A DNA stretch of 64,000 bases from Locusta migratoria. Taxonomy: Eukaryota; Arthropoda; Insecta; Orthoptera; Acrididae. The stretch spans positions 22,795,759 to 22,859,758 of the forward strand of contig CM048744.1 of the NCBI GenBank assembly GCA_026315105.1, read 5' to 3'. Each line of letters starts with the position of its first letter. The first letter of the stretch is position 1. Positions 10,110 to 21,479 of the stretch are shown in pieces. A program made the translations under genes and the position numbers. The notes beneath the pieces are model-generated. The model had not been told where the DNA came from. It searched no databases and saw only the letters and a program-made list of their open reading frames with translations.

Positions 10110-11210
10110 ATTATTACGTAATGATACTTTTTTTCTGGATTTTATCGCTGGTGTTGTCACAAGATCAAAGTTGAAAACCAGAATTGAAATTTAACTAACC
10201 GTAAGATCAGCTATGAATATTAATTTTTGAAATGGTTAATACACTGAAAGGACCACAAAAGATTCCGCCGTCAGTTCTCAGTAGCAATGCAAGTTAAAAA
10301 TTAAAAATTATAAGCAGTTCTAGGGGTTGTATGACGTATTTAATTTTCCTTATTTTTTCGGAAATTGAATTTATACATTTTTATCGGTTTTCGGAACTAC
10401 GTGGGTCTGAACTCCGACTTCACGGATTTGTAGCTAGTCACCTTAATTCACGCCACTTCTCATAGAACCAGTTCCTAGATAGTTTACTCTCAGATTGCAA
10501 CGTAAGAATCCGCCGTAATTTTGTGTAATGAATCCGATTTTAACCACTTCACCTTCAGTGGAGTGCGATCATGTAACATATCCGTGTGTCGCCGTTAGCG
10601 TGTGTGCCCGCGGTCTAATCTAAATGCAACTTAACTTTGCTATACTCACGCACCATCTCAAATCAGGCACGACAGACCAGAGCCATTTTCGCAGTTTTAT
10701 TGTCTTTTGTGTTGTGTGGTACCTTCGGGTTTGCTGAATTTCGCCTACAATGGCGGCGCCTGTTTCTGCCTCGTATCAGTACGCTGATTTTGGAGAGTTT
10801 CGCTGTTGTATTGCGTGTGTGTGAGCGAGTGAGTGTTGTTTGGATCTCCTTTCCCCAGTAGCGTTACGTTCTGTGTAATTTATGTTAAATACAATGCTGG
10901 GCATCGTCAGTATTAGATATGTAAATGGGATGCATTTTTATTGTATTAACAAAATTGGTTTCCCATGTTGCATGCGTTCGACGTGAATAAACAGATTAAG
11001 TTCAGTATAACTTTGACTTACCTATAAATTGTAGTTTTCGAGCCCTTCCCCCTTTTATTTAATATTGTTTTTTTACAGCACACGGACCTTTTGTTAATTT
11101 TACTGCTAAAATTAAGCTTTTATTTCGTACAGTGGCCTACTTTTAACTCTTAAGAAATAGGATCGCGAGATATGTCGTATAAACATTAGTTCTACTCAGG
11201 GGAATGATAT
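10110..11210 (-). repeat. 5' LTR of the Gypsy element
   Basis: Located immediately upstream of the primer site on the minus strand. Much of it aligns to the plus-strand sequence 62435-63140. Shared landmarks include GGTGAAGTGGTT, GCTAACGGCGACACACGG, ACCAATTTTGTTAATACAA and CCGATAAAA. The upstream limit of homology is near 11060-11200. No second LTR is seen at the element's 3' end. Confidence 0.75.
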
Positions 11211-11390
11211 CTAGCTAATAAGCACGGTTACAGAATTCTACAGTAGATCGCTGGGTTGGATCACAAAAAGTAGGCAAAGGGGAAAATTACAATTTCAAAT
11301 AAGGAAATAAATAAAGACGCGAGAGATGTCGTGTAACGATTCATTCTACTGACGGGAAGAAGAGCTATTTAATAGGAATGATTACCGTAT
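11164..11390. repeat. Imperfect 154-bp direct repeat near the LTR upstream end
   Basis: CGCGAGATATGTCGTAT... at 11164 and CGCGAGAGATGTCGTGT... at 11318 begin two similar stretches of about 65-70 bp (TTCTACTC/TTCTACTGACGGG, then a TAGCTAATA/TATTTAATA segment). Diverged tandem duplication. Confidence 0.6.
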
Positions 11391-12363
11391 GGAACACGCT
11401 ATTTGCCATTTAAATGGGGCAGCGAGTACGGAAGTCACAAGTTTAAAAGTACCAAAATTCGGGGAAAATTACCACGTTACATTTACTAGAAATCACAACA
11501 TCTAAACAAGGCTATAGTTAACAACTCGTGCGCAAAGGGTGATGGTGTAAGCTGAGGAATTTCTCATACCGTCCATGTGTTCTATGCACAAAGGACAGAC
11601 ACCGGAAGTATCAAAAAAATCCAGAGAAACATCAAATTTACCGACCAAATGAACATGAAAAAATTAGAAGATGTATAAACGTAGGAAGGAAGGACTCTAC
11701 GGTCAGGCAGTGCAAGGATTCATTTAACGAACACCAGTGAGGCGGTGAAATCAAACTTCGACAAAAATCATTATGAAATTAGCAATCCAGAACAAAATTA
11801 AATAAAGTCTCACCAGTACGCATTGCGGACTCAGGTAGGCAGACTCAACTTGCACAGCTGACAAGGGGAGTGAGTGGGGGCCTTCACTAACCAACTTCGC
11901 TAAAGAGTTGCCTCTGGCCGTGTTTTGGCAGACTGCCAGCACCAGAGGCAGCTGCAGCCATGCTGCTTGAACCAGCAGACAAGGGCAGCGACACTCGGAT
12001 AACTCTTGTTTAAACTGTTTTGTACACAAGTGCCGTTCATTCTGCGCAAGCGAGATCAGTGGGAACATATCACAGCATACGCCATCATATATCGGGTCTC
12101 ATACACATTATGGAACACAACAAAATTATTCCATATTCTGGACAAAATAAATAAATAAATAAAATAAATAAATCTTATACATCTGGTATTTCGCAGAGTG
12201 CGAATGGAGCATCTCGCTACATTCAAAAAAATGTCTGAAGCCCATCAACATTTCTTTACTGGGGATAAAATAAATGGAACACGCTATATGGACGTGTTTC
12301 AAACTCCCATATCTTCCATCCCCCTATCGTTATCAACCCTCTACCACCATAGTGCACAATGGG
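11391..12363. other. Unassigned spacer
   Basis: No recognisable domain. The minus-strand frame 12068-11751 (about 105 codons) has no motif I know. A short TAAA-rich simple stretch lies near 12150. Confidence 0.5.
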
Positions 12364-12372
12364 AAACTGATA

Positions 12373-12574
12373 GCCGGCCGCAGTGGCCGAGCGGTCTGCG
12401 GCGCGCCAATCACAGTCTGCACGGCCGCTACGGTCGGGAGTTCGAATCCTCCCTCGGGCATGGAGGTTTGTGTCGTCTTTCGTATAAGGTAGTTGATAAA
12501 TAGTTTGTAAGTTTAGGGACTGATGACCCCGCAGTGATGTCCCTTAAGCTTAAGGGACATTTAAACATTTTTCA
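12373..12574 (+). mobile_element. tRNA-derived SINE (family I)
   Basis: Head CGGCCGCAGTGGCCGAGCGG, B box GAGTTCGAATCC, and tail hairpin AGGGAC-TGATGACC...-GTCCCT followed by ACATTTAAACATT. Flanked by AAACTGATA at 12364-12372 and 12575-12583, a 9-bp target duplication. Confidence 0.93.
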
Positions 12575-12735
12575 AAACTGATACCTAGTTCCAGATACAA
12601 ACACTATTCGTTTGCAATGGGTAGTTTTCACTGCAGAGTCAATTATAGGCACAAACACCTCAATTTTTGTATATATTACGATATTCGAGGGTTGGAACTT
12701 AGTGGCATCACTGCTGCGGAGATACAGTACGCCGG

Positions 12736-13366
12736 CCCCCCAGGGGGCCCACAGTTCTTTTGTGGGTACGTGTGTGGCGCCCACGGGGCCCCGAGCCGGA
12801 GCAGCCTTTCTTCTGCCCCAGGCTGCTTCACTTTCCCTCCCGGTTTATGCCTTCGCCCGGAGACGGGCATATTTCGTGAGCTACGGTGGTTCTTGTTTTG
12901 GTTTTTCTTCCTTCGTTCCTTCCTTTCTTACCCTTTGTTTCTGTCTTTCTCTCCTTGTACTCTCCTAGCCTTCTTCTCCTCCTCGTTAGTCTCCGCCTCG
13001 GCGTTTGAGACACTTCTTTCCTTCTTTCTCTTCACTTCCTCTATTCTTCTTCTTTCCTCCGTGTGCGTGTCTGAAGGCCGACCCACGCATTATCATGCGT
13101 AGCAGGTGACTGGGTAACGCGTAATTCCCCGCCCCGGGTAGACAAGTAGGGCACGTGCGTACCCCCTGGTAAAGGCCAGGCCCAGGGAGGGGTGATTATC
13201 CGAGCTGGTACCTTCCGAACGTGCCGATTGGTCCCTCCGTCAGTTCTCGGGAGGTGTGACCTGAGGTGTGAACAATCACCTAAGGCGGGTAATCCCTCGG
13301 AGAGGGCCCCCACTAGGAAGGAGCGCGCCATCGGAGACGCCCGTAATCACGGGGGACACTTCCGCG
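12736..13366 (+). promoter_or_regulatory. 5' UTR of the I-group LINE
   Basis: Begins with CCCCCCAGGGGGCCC and passes through a pyrimidine-rich TTCTTCCTT stretch (12890-13060) before ORF1. LINEs carry an internal promoter here, but I cannot map one. The several overlapping short frames are not convincing. Confidence 0.6.
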
Positions 13367-14664
13367 ATGACTTCCTTATCTTCTTTAGTGACGTTGACCC
13401 AGAAACGTAAGTTAGATTCGCCTCAGCAAAAAAAGACTCTGCCTAATGTACCGAAATTTCTTGTTGTCTCTCGCACCGACGGAAAAGATTTCAATTCTGC
13501 CAATCCTTTCGTTATACAGAAAGGTGTAGATGCAATTGCTGGCCCTGATAAAGCCTGTTCACGTCAGCGCAATGGCACATTGTTGCTGGAAGTGGACAGT
13601 GCCTTTCAAGCTGAGAAACTACTCCGGACTACACTGTTACACATGTTTCCTGTCAAGGTGGAAGCACATCGCACACTCAACTCGTCACCGGGGGTAGTCT
13701 TCACGAGATCCCTTGACGGGTTGTCTGATGAAGACATCCAATCCTATATGTCCGACCAGGGTGTTACAGCCGTCCATAGGGTAATGAGAAAGGTCGATAA
13801 CCAGCTGACACCGACTCGTACTGTGTTTTTGACGTTCGACAGAGTTGAGCTCTCGTCGAAGGTCAAAGCAGGGTATGAAGGTATCTCCGTCCGCCCTTAT
13901 GTACCTAACACAACGCGCTGTTTTCAGTGCCACAGGTACAACCATACCCGTGAACATTGCCCAAATGCAGCAAAGTGTGTCACTTGTGGAAGGGACGCCC
14001 ATGAGGCGGATTGCCCACCTCCGTCCCCTCACTGCCTAAACTGCAGACCATGCGGCTTCCTCTCGCGACTGCCCTGTATACAAGGATGAGAAGGTAATCC
14101 AGCAAATTCGGGTTACGGAGAAGGTATCAACATCTGCCGCTCGAAAATTGTTGGCGAGTCGAAAGCCCACTGTCCTCCCAGCGGGTACATACAGTAAGGT
14201 CCTCACCTCAACTCGACCTACTAAGGATTCCAGTACCCAGACTTGTGATTTCACTTTCGCTGACACAGTTGTGCGATCCGCCAGCCCGAAGATTGCCCAT
14301 TCCACGTCTCTGCTTCCTCCTGCTGCTTCTAAGGTACAGTCTTCGTCAACCTCTAGTAAACCGCGGGCACCTAAACAAGATGCCCGGACCTTGAAAAAGG
14401 AACCCGTCCGTGAGGATTTTCTGCGTTCTCAGGCTTCCCAACCGTCAACTGCCTCTTCCCGCCGTCACTCTTCCAGAAGAGCTGACAAGAAAGAGTTCCT
14501 CTCCTTCCCCGCCGAGGCGTGACCCATCCGTCACGCCATCCAACAGTTGCCGGCCTCGGCCGTCTTCTGTTTCACCGGGTCGCTCCGTCTGCCGGGCACC
14601 CGGCCCTTTACCGGCGGTGGAAACTGCCCCTCCTGATCAACTCAAGGAGGTGGCAGGCGCGTAG
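13367..14664 (+). pseudogene. LINE ORF1 (gag-like, zinc knuckles), frameshifted
   Basis: ATG at 13367 is preferred to the earlier non-ATG start. Residues after MTSLSSLVTLTQKRKLDSP lead into a domain with FVIQKGVDAIAGPDKACSR and LLLEVDSAFQAEKLL. C-terminal knuckles follow: CFQCHRYNHTREHC (CX2CX4HX4C), then CVTCGRDAHEADC and a third Cys pair CLNC. A frameshift near 14050 moves reading to 14148-14522 (Ser/Thr/Pro-rich tail) and another near 14500 to the stop at 14664. ORF1 proteins bind element RNA. Confidence 0.85.
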
Positions 14665-14800
14665 GTCGAACCTATGGACCACGACCCTTTGCCCCTAGAC
14701 AACGATAGCAGTGCTCCCTCGAAATCCGGTCCTCAGCGGCCGTCGAGGTGACCCCGCTTGCTAGTTGGTTTTTATCCTTATTTCTTCTCTCATTTTTATC

Positions 14801-17800
14801 ATGGCGCTCCTTCAATGGAATATTCGCGGCATTCGTTCCAATCGACAGGAGTTAAAACTACTCCTTCGGTTGCACTGCCCGCTTCTAGTCTGTCTTCAAG
14901 AAACCAAGTTGCGTCCACGTGATCGTGAAGACTTTCCACACTACACCTCTGTGCGGTTCGAGCTGCCACCCGTGGAAGGTGTCCCAGCCCATGGAGAGGT
15001 GCTGATGCTCCTTCGAGACGATATCTATTTCCATCCCATTTCCTTGCATACTCACCTACAGGCAGTTGCCGTCCGCATCACTTTATCCACATTTACCTTC
15101 TCCCTCTGTAATCGTCATCTGCCCTTACTAGGGCAGATGTGCTACACCTTGTTGACCAGCTCCCTTCACCTTTCGTGTTGGTAGGCGACTTTAATGCCCA
15201 CCACCCCCTATGGGGCTCTCCGGCACCTTGTCCGAGAGGCTCCCTTTGGTGGACCTTCTCCAACACATCGATCTTGTCTGCCTCAACACCGGTGCACCGA
15301 CCTTCCTTTCAGACACAACACACACTTATTCCCATATAGACCTCGCAATATGCACTCCTCAGCTTGCTGGTCGGTTTGAGTGGTATGCACTTTCTGACAC
15401 GTACTCAAGTGACCATTTCCCTTGTATCATCCACTTCCTGCATCATTCTCCATCTCCTCGTCCCACCAGTTGGAACATTTCCAAAGCCAACTGGGGGCTT
15501 TTTTCTTCTGTGGCTGTTTTTCACGATCAGAATTTTCCCAACTGTGACAGTCAGGCCGACTACCTCACAGAGGTTATTCTCACCGCTGCTGAAGGTTCCA
15601 TACCTCGTACATCCTCTTCTCCACGTCGTGTCCAGGTCCCTTGGTGGACTGCAGCCTGCCGCGACGCGCTTAGAGCCCGGCGCCGTGCTTTACGCACCTT
15701 CCGCCGCCACCCAACTTTGGAGAATTGCATCAATTATAAACGTATGAGAGCGCAATGCCGTCGTATCATAAACGACAGCAAGAAAGCTTGCTGGACTGCT
15801 TTTACTAGTTCTTTTAACCGTTTTACTCCCTCCACGGTTGTTTGGGGTGGCCTACGCCGTTTATCCGGCATCAAGGTCAACTCCCCGATTCCTGGCCTGA
15901 CTGTGGAGAACGCAGTCCTCGTGGACCGCGCTGCTGTTTCCAACGCATTGGGCCGTTTCTTTGCGGAGGTTTCTAGCTCTGCCCATTACCACCCTGCCTT
16001 TCTCCCTCGCAAACAGGTAGAGGAGGCACGGCCGCCTTCTTTACACTCTTTTAATCGTGAAAATTATAATGTCGCCTTCACCATGCAGGAGCTAGACCGT
16101 GCTCTCACCCTGTCCCGATCTTCTGCTCCCGGGCCCGATTCCCTTCATATTGAGATGCTGAAGAACCTCTCTCCTGCGGGCAAGTGCTTTTTTCTTAGTA
16201 CCTACAATCGCATATGGACTGAAGGTCATGTTCCCACAAGTTGGCGTGAAGCCATTGTTGTCCCCATCCCCAAACCAGGGAAGGACAAACACCTTCCTTC
16301 CAGTTATCGCCCCATTTCTCTGACGAGCTGCGTCTGTAAGGTGATGGAACGCATGGTTAACGCTCGGTTGATCTGGCTCCTCGAATCTCGCCGCCTCCTG
16401 ACTAATATCCAATGCGGCTTTCGTCGACACAGATCTGCTGCCGATCACCTTGTTACGTTGTCGACCTTCATTATGAACAACTTTCTAAAGAAGCGTCAAA
16501 CAGTAGCAGTGTTGTTCGACTTGGAGAAGGCATACGATACCTGTTGGAGAGCGGGCATTCTCCGCACATTGCACACATGGGGCCTTCGGGGCCGCCTTCC
16601 TCTTTTCATTCAAGCGTTTTTGGCGGATCGCAAGTTCCGGGTACGGGTGGGCTCCGTTTTGTCAGATACCTTTTGCCAGGAGAATGGGGTACCACAGGGC
16701 TCCGTCTTGAGTGTGGCGCTCTTTGCCATTGCAATCAATCCGATCGTAGATTGCCTTTCAGCCGACGTCTCCGGATCTCTTTTTGTTGACGATTTCGCAA
16801 TTTATTGCAGCGCCCAGCGGACGTGTCTCTTAGTGCGTTCCCTTCAACGCTGTCTTGACCGTCTATATTCCTGGAGCATCGCAAACGGCTTCCGATTCTC
16901 CACTGAGAAAACTGTGTGTATAAACTTCTGGAGATACAAGGAATTTCTTCCACCTTCTCTACATCTCGGCCCTGTTGCTCTCCCTTTCATGGAGACTACG
17001 AAATTCTTGGGACTCATGTTGGATCGTAAACTTTGCTGGTCCACACACGTGTCCTACCTGGCTGCCCGTTGTGCCCGATCCCTTAATGTTCTTCGTGTCC
17101 TCAGTTGCACGTCATGGGGAGCGGATCGTACCGTCCTGCTTCACCTTTACCAGGCCATTGTTCAGTCGAAGCTCGACTACGGAAGCCTTGTATACTCTTC
17201 TGCACGGCCGTCGATTCTCCGCCGTCTCAGCTCTATCCACCATCGGGGTTTACGTCTTGCGACCGGTGCATTTTATACTAGCCCTGTTGAAAGTCTGTAT
17301 GCCGAGGCTGCTGTATTACCCTTGACCACTCGGCGTGACATACTCTTGTGTCGGTACGCATGCCGCCTGCGGTCGATGCCCAACCATCCATCCTACCGAT
17401 TATTTTTTGACGACTCACTCGATCGCCAATATCAGTTATCTGCGATTGCCTTGCTTCCACCTGGAGTTCGGTTTCGCCGCCTACTACAGCGGCTCGATTT
17501 TACCCTTCCTTCCACCTTTCGGTTGAGCGAAAGCCCATTGCCACCGTGGCATCAGGCCCAGGTTCACACTCACCTCGAACTTAGTTCGCTCCCCAAGGAG
17601 AGCACTCCGGATTTGGTATACCGCTCGAGGCTTGTCGAACTCCGTTCGCGGTTCGATAATGCAATATTTATTTACACTGATGGTTCCAAGAGCACTGCCG
17701 GTGTCGGATCTGCCTTCGTCGTCGGGGACAACCGGTTCCAATACAAGCTCCCTGACCGGTGTTCGAGTTTCACGGCTGAGCTTTTTGCCCTCCACCAGGC

Positions 17801-18469
17801 CGTTTTGTATACCTGCCGCCACCGCCAACCTTTCTATGCCATATGTTCGGACTCCCTTAGTGCCCTGCAGAGTCTAAAGGACCCTTTCTCGAACCATCCT
17901 CTCGTGTATCGGATCCAACGCTCCCTCCAGTTGCTAGCTGATGACAGCTGTCACGTTTCTTTCCTGTGGGTCCCTGGCCACGTGGGAGTGCCCGGGAATG
18001 AGACCGCCGACATAGCAGCCAAGTCCGCAGCTCTTTTGCCTCGCATGGCTACCTTTTGCGTCCCATCGGACGATGTTCAACGGGCTCTTCGCCGGAGTAT
18101 CGTGTCGCAATGGCACAGTGCGTGGTTTTCAATGTACAACAATAAATTGAGAACTGTAAAACCGATCTCGACCGCTTGGAGGACCTCCTCACGCCCCTCT
18201 CGGCGGAGGTGGTCATCCTGGCCCGGTTGCGGATCGGTCACTGCCGTTTCAGCCACCGTCACTTGCTCTCTGCCGACCCTGCACCGCAGTGCTCCTGCGG
18301 TGAACTGCTGACAGTGCGACATGTTTTACTGACTTGTGTTAATTTTAATCATCTCCGTGTAGCCCTTCACTTGCCGTCTACTCTGGAGGAAATTTTAGCT
18401 GATGACACACGAGCAGCTGCTCGAGTCTTGCGTTTTATCAACTTGGCCAACTTCTCCAAGGATATTTAA
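14801..18469 (+). pseudogene. pol: LINE ORF2: APE endonuclease, reverse transcriptase, RNase H
   Basis: Start at ATG 14801 (MALLQWNIRGIRSNRQEL). The apurinic-like endonuclease shows QETKL, VLVGDFNAHHPLWGS (15180-15224, shifted frame) and SDHFPC. After two shifts around 15150-15215 the frame 15210-18311 stays open. It carries SYRPISLTS, AVLFDLEKAYD, GVPQGSVLS and the catalytic FVDD at 16782-16793. RNase H follows, with YTDGSKS near 17673, a TAELFAL Glu, SDSLSAL and LWVPGHVGVPGNETAD. Near 18200 the frame shifts to 18176-18469, which holds the C-terminal CSCGELLTVRHVLLTC motif. This protein performs target-primed reverse transcription. Confidence 0.93.
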
Positions 18470-18568
18470 CCCTTTTAATTGTCTTTTATCTTTCGTTTTT
18501 AGCCTCTTGTTGATGTTCTGACAGTCACATTTTTTCTTTGAAATCATAGCGAATCTATGTTCTTGGCT

Positions 18569-18599
18569 GGGCGCTAATGACCACAGAAGTTGTGCGCCC
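18569..18599 (+). promoter_or_regulatory. LINE 3' hairpin (probable RT recognition)
   Basis: GGGCGC (18569-18574) can pair with GCGCCC (18594-18599) around the loop TAATGACCACAGAAGTTGT. It lies about 10 bases before the poly-A. Loop and position match the SINE tails, with different stem bases. Confidence 0.75.
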
Positions 18600-18607
18600 T
18601 AAAACCA

Positions 18608-18608
<1 letters not shown>

Positions 18609-18649
<41 letters not shown>
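18609..18649 (+). repeat. Poly-A tail of the LINE
   Basis: About 41 A residues at the 3' end of the LINE, followed at once by the target duplication. Confidence 0.95.
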
Positions 18650-18650
<1 letters not shown>

Positions 18651-18655
18651 AGTAC

Positions 18656-18856
18656 GCCGGACGTGGTGGCCGAGGGGACTAAGGCGCTCCAGTCACGGTC
18701 TGCACGGCCACTACCGTCGGGGGTTCGAATCCACCCTCGGGCCTGGATATATGTGCCGTCCTAGTTCGTAAGTAGTTCATAAGTAGTTTGTAAGTTTAGG
18801 GACTGATGACCCCGTAGTTAAGTCCCATAGACTATACAAACATTTGAACACTTTTT
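18656..18856 (+). mobile_element. tRNA-derived SINE (family I), host of the LINE insertion
   Basis: Head GACGTGGTGGCCGAGGGGAC, B box GGTTCGAATCC, tail hairpin GGGACT (18799-18804) with AGTCCC (18821-18826). The SINE's own target duplication is AGATACAGTAC at 12720-12730 and 18857-18867. The two halves of its target are thus separated by the LINE, which entered about 5 bases into the SINE. Confidence 0.93.
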
Positions 18857-19016
18857 AGATACAGTACAATGGGATCTACTATTCTCCCTACTAGCACATG
18901 TTGTTGACATACCTACCTTACCTCAGAGCAAATGGACTCGCCCGTCCCACGTCACCGGCGTACGCGCAGTCGAGGAAAGCAGTCACTTGTGACCGGCCTA
19001 ACGTAATGGTGTCACT

Positions 19017-20440
19017 ATGTCTTCGAAGCAGAAACAACGGAGATGGATAAAGATAGAATGTGCCAGAGGTCGTACAGTACGACAGTGTCACCAAGGTCTT
19101 CAGGAGGCGTGCGGGGAATCGGTATGGCCGTACAGAACAGTGGCGCGTTGGGTACAAGCCTTCAACGAAGATGGGCAAACTGTGGCAGACATGAATTGGG
19201 CAGGTCGTCCTAGCGTCTCTGAAGAAGAAATGCATACTGTTGCCTCGTTGGTGGACAGTGTTCGACGCCAGATAATTCGTGAGCTCGCCGACGAAACCAG
19301 ATTTGCACATACGACTATGCTTCGCATCCTGAAGGATCGTTTGGTTATGCGAAAAATTGCATCACTATGGGTTCCACATGGATTGACGGAAATGCAGAAA
19401 TGGATTCGTTACAACGTTTCTCAAACGCTCGTGGAGCGCTATGAGCGCGAAGGAGAGACTTGCTTACGAATTTACGTAACACTGGGTGCGACATGGTCCA
19501 CATCGTATGAGCCAAAACTGAAACGCCAACCCAAGGAATGGCGTCGTTATGGGTGGCCGTGAAAGTCGGAGGTGCGTCAGAGCCCAAGTGTGGTGAAAGC
19601 AATGGTGATTCTCGTGTACGGCTGTGATGGTGTTAGCCTAACGCATTTTGGTATAATAATAATAATATCGTTTAATGTTTCGCAGGATCTAATTTAGGAG
19701 TTACACTCCGTGGTCATGGATGAAGGCAGGACGTTAAGTTTAGCACTAGAATCGTAATACCGAAACTTGAAGTACTCCTATGCATAAGACACTCTTAAGC
19801 CTAACTAAAAAGAATCAATAACGAATAAAATGAATTAGATTACTTTTTAATTTTTCCTGGAGACGGCAGACTCTCAATTCACAGTATTACTAGAATGGAA
19901 CTTTGACTCCGCAGCGGGGTGTGCGCTGATGTGAAACTTCCTGGCAGAGGAAAATTGTGTATCGGAACCGGAACTCAGTCGGTAGAGCGCTTGCCCGCGA
20001 AAGGCATAGGTCCCAGGTTTGAGTCCCGGTTCCGGAACATAATTTTGATCTGCCAGGAAGTTTAACAGTATTACTGTTCGATTTTGGAGCATCATCTGCG
20101 ACCAACTTTGCGGAAGACACATCATTTTTCACGACAATGTGCGAGCGCATAAGGCGCTAGCTGTGGCTGCTCTGTTCGGTCGATGGGACTGGAGAGTACT
20201 GTACCGTCCACAGTACTCCGCGGACTTAAGTCCTTGTGACTGTGATTTGATTCCGAAGATGAAGTAACCACTTTGTGGCATTCGCTTCAGGACTGTTGCA
20301 GATATTCGACAGGCAGTAGACCGACCCAGTAGCACCATCAACAGAACAGGCTCTTCTATCGGTATACTACGCCTTCCACATCGTTGGTGACGGGTTCTGC
20401 ACGACGCTGCTGACAACTGTGGAGGACAGTAACAGGTGCA
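19017..20440 (+). pseudogene. Mariner transposase, broken
   Basis: ATG at 19017 opens 182 codons with a mariner N-terminal helix-turn-helix region (QRRWIKIECARGRTVRQCHQ, then RTVARWVQAFNEDG). After frame changes come VTLGATW where the family has TGDETW, then SYEPKLKRQPKEWR. Reading resumes at 20066 (QYYCSILEHHLRPTLRK), 20135 (FHDNVRAHKALAV) and YSADLSPCDCDLIPKM, which hold the second and third catalytic Asp. The first Asp is Gly here. Two insertions interrupt it: about 240 bp of unknown sequence (about 19640-19880) and the tRNA-derived element at 19892-20064. Confidence 0.88.
19892..20064 (+). mobile_element. tRNA-derived SINE (family II) inside mariner
   Basis: Contains a Lys/Arg-tRNA-like part: A box TCAGTCGGTAGAGCGCTTG and B box GGTTTGAGTCC. 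It is framed by GTGAAACTTCCTGGCAG and CTGCCAGGAAGTTT, which are mutually inverted. The target duplication ACAGTATTACT is at 19881-19891 and 20065-20075. Same family as 63591-63904. Confidence 0.9.
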
Positions 20441-21479
20441 AACGAGTAACGCTTTTGTATCAGTTGAGAGTAAGTAGTTGACACTATTTAAGTTTATATA
20501 TATGGGGTGTCCCAGCTATCTTGCTCACCTAAAAGATCTCTGGAACAACAACAGCTATTGTTAAACGACTTTCACTGGTATCAATGTAAGACTGGGCTCA
20601 TAAATGTACATATTTTGAAACATTCTAAAACGAAAGAATGTGTTTTTTAAACAAATTTATGTTTTTTTAATGGACACCTAAATTATTTCTATAGCATGAG
20701 AAATCACATAAACAATGGCGTTGATTACATTAGAATATGCCAATTGGATCCCCAGATATTGCGAAGCGAAATTGACGCATGGAATACCGAAAATGCGCGG
20801 CTGGCGCACGTTCTGAGTGGCAGGGGGTTCTCGCCTGAGAAGCGAAACCTGAGTTGCTATTTTTACCACTGTGAGTTCACATTGAAGGAAGTCTGTGTGC
20901 AGAATGTTAGCTGCTGACACGACCTGGAAGTCTGTAAAAACTTTTATGAAGTATGACATTATTGTCGCCTGGTTACCGCTCTTATAACTGCTTGTTGTAG
21001 AACCCTGACATCTCTCGATATGTCATACCAACGCCATCTAGGGACTAGGTGGCGTTAGCTACGCGCCGCTCTCCTGCCACAGCAGTGAGAGAGCTGATTC
21101 GCCCAGTGAAAGCGATCGTACGATAATTAATAAATACGATTATAATAAATTCGTTGACGAATGTAGCTGATATGTTATATACAATATTCTTTCCAAATAG
21201 CTATGAAGTAGCCACTAATACATACACGGTTTAGAACACGTCAAACTTTTATTTCTTGTAATTACCGCAAAAATGCAAAATATGTTCAAAACATAGGTTT
21301 TTTGTGCACCAAGAACATACAAGCAAAGACCATATATGACAGCCCTGCGAATCACAGACGTAGTTAGACGTCCGTAGACAAAACTCAGCCGGTGTTAATA
21401 AGAAATCAGGCCTACTATCAGTATATTTCGAGGCGTGCCACGCATATTTAATCAGATTTTGAAACCATGGGGAGGAAAA

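Larger units (their letters stand above)
3399..11210 (-). mobile_element. Gypsy-type LTR retrotransposon, degraded, minus strand
   Basis: Read on the minus strand, the order is 5' LTR (about 11210-10110), tRNA primer site (10109-10091), leader, gag (9461 to about 6814), protease, RT, RNase H and integrase (to 3399). Protease-RT-RNase H-integrase is the Gypsy/Metaviridae order. Every domain is broken by stops or frameshifts, the protease active-site Asp is changed, a SINE sits in gag, and a 73-bp duplication/insertion sits in the integrase. No 3' LTR or env frame is visible. It is an inactive genomic relic. The domain order is very clear; the exact outer boundaries are not. Confidence 0.9.
12736..18648 (+). 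mobile_element. I-group non-LTR retrotransposon (LINE), nearly full length
   Basis: 5.9 kb with a GC-rich 5' UTR, ORF1 with zinc knuckles, ORF2 with endonuclease, RT, RNase H and a C-terminal Cys/His region, a 3' hairpin and a poly-A tail of about 40 bases. It is flanked by ACAGTACGCCGG (12724-12735 and 18649-18660). The RNase H domain after RT places it in the I group; a finer clade call would need a tree. It is inserted in the 5' end of a SINE. ORF1 has at least two frameshifts and ORF2 about three, but the 15210-18200 part is intact, so it is relatively young. Confidence 0.93.

Noticed and set aside
9811..10110. 99-codon minus-strand frame between LTR and gag
   Set aside because: It overlaps the primer-binding site and has no retroelement similarity; leader frames of this length are common by chance in AT-rich DNA.
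13041..13331. Minus-strand frame of 96 codons across the LINE 5' UTR
   Set aside because: It is antisense to the LINE and GC-driven; no motif.
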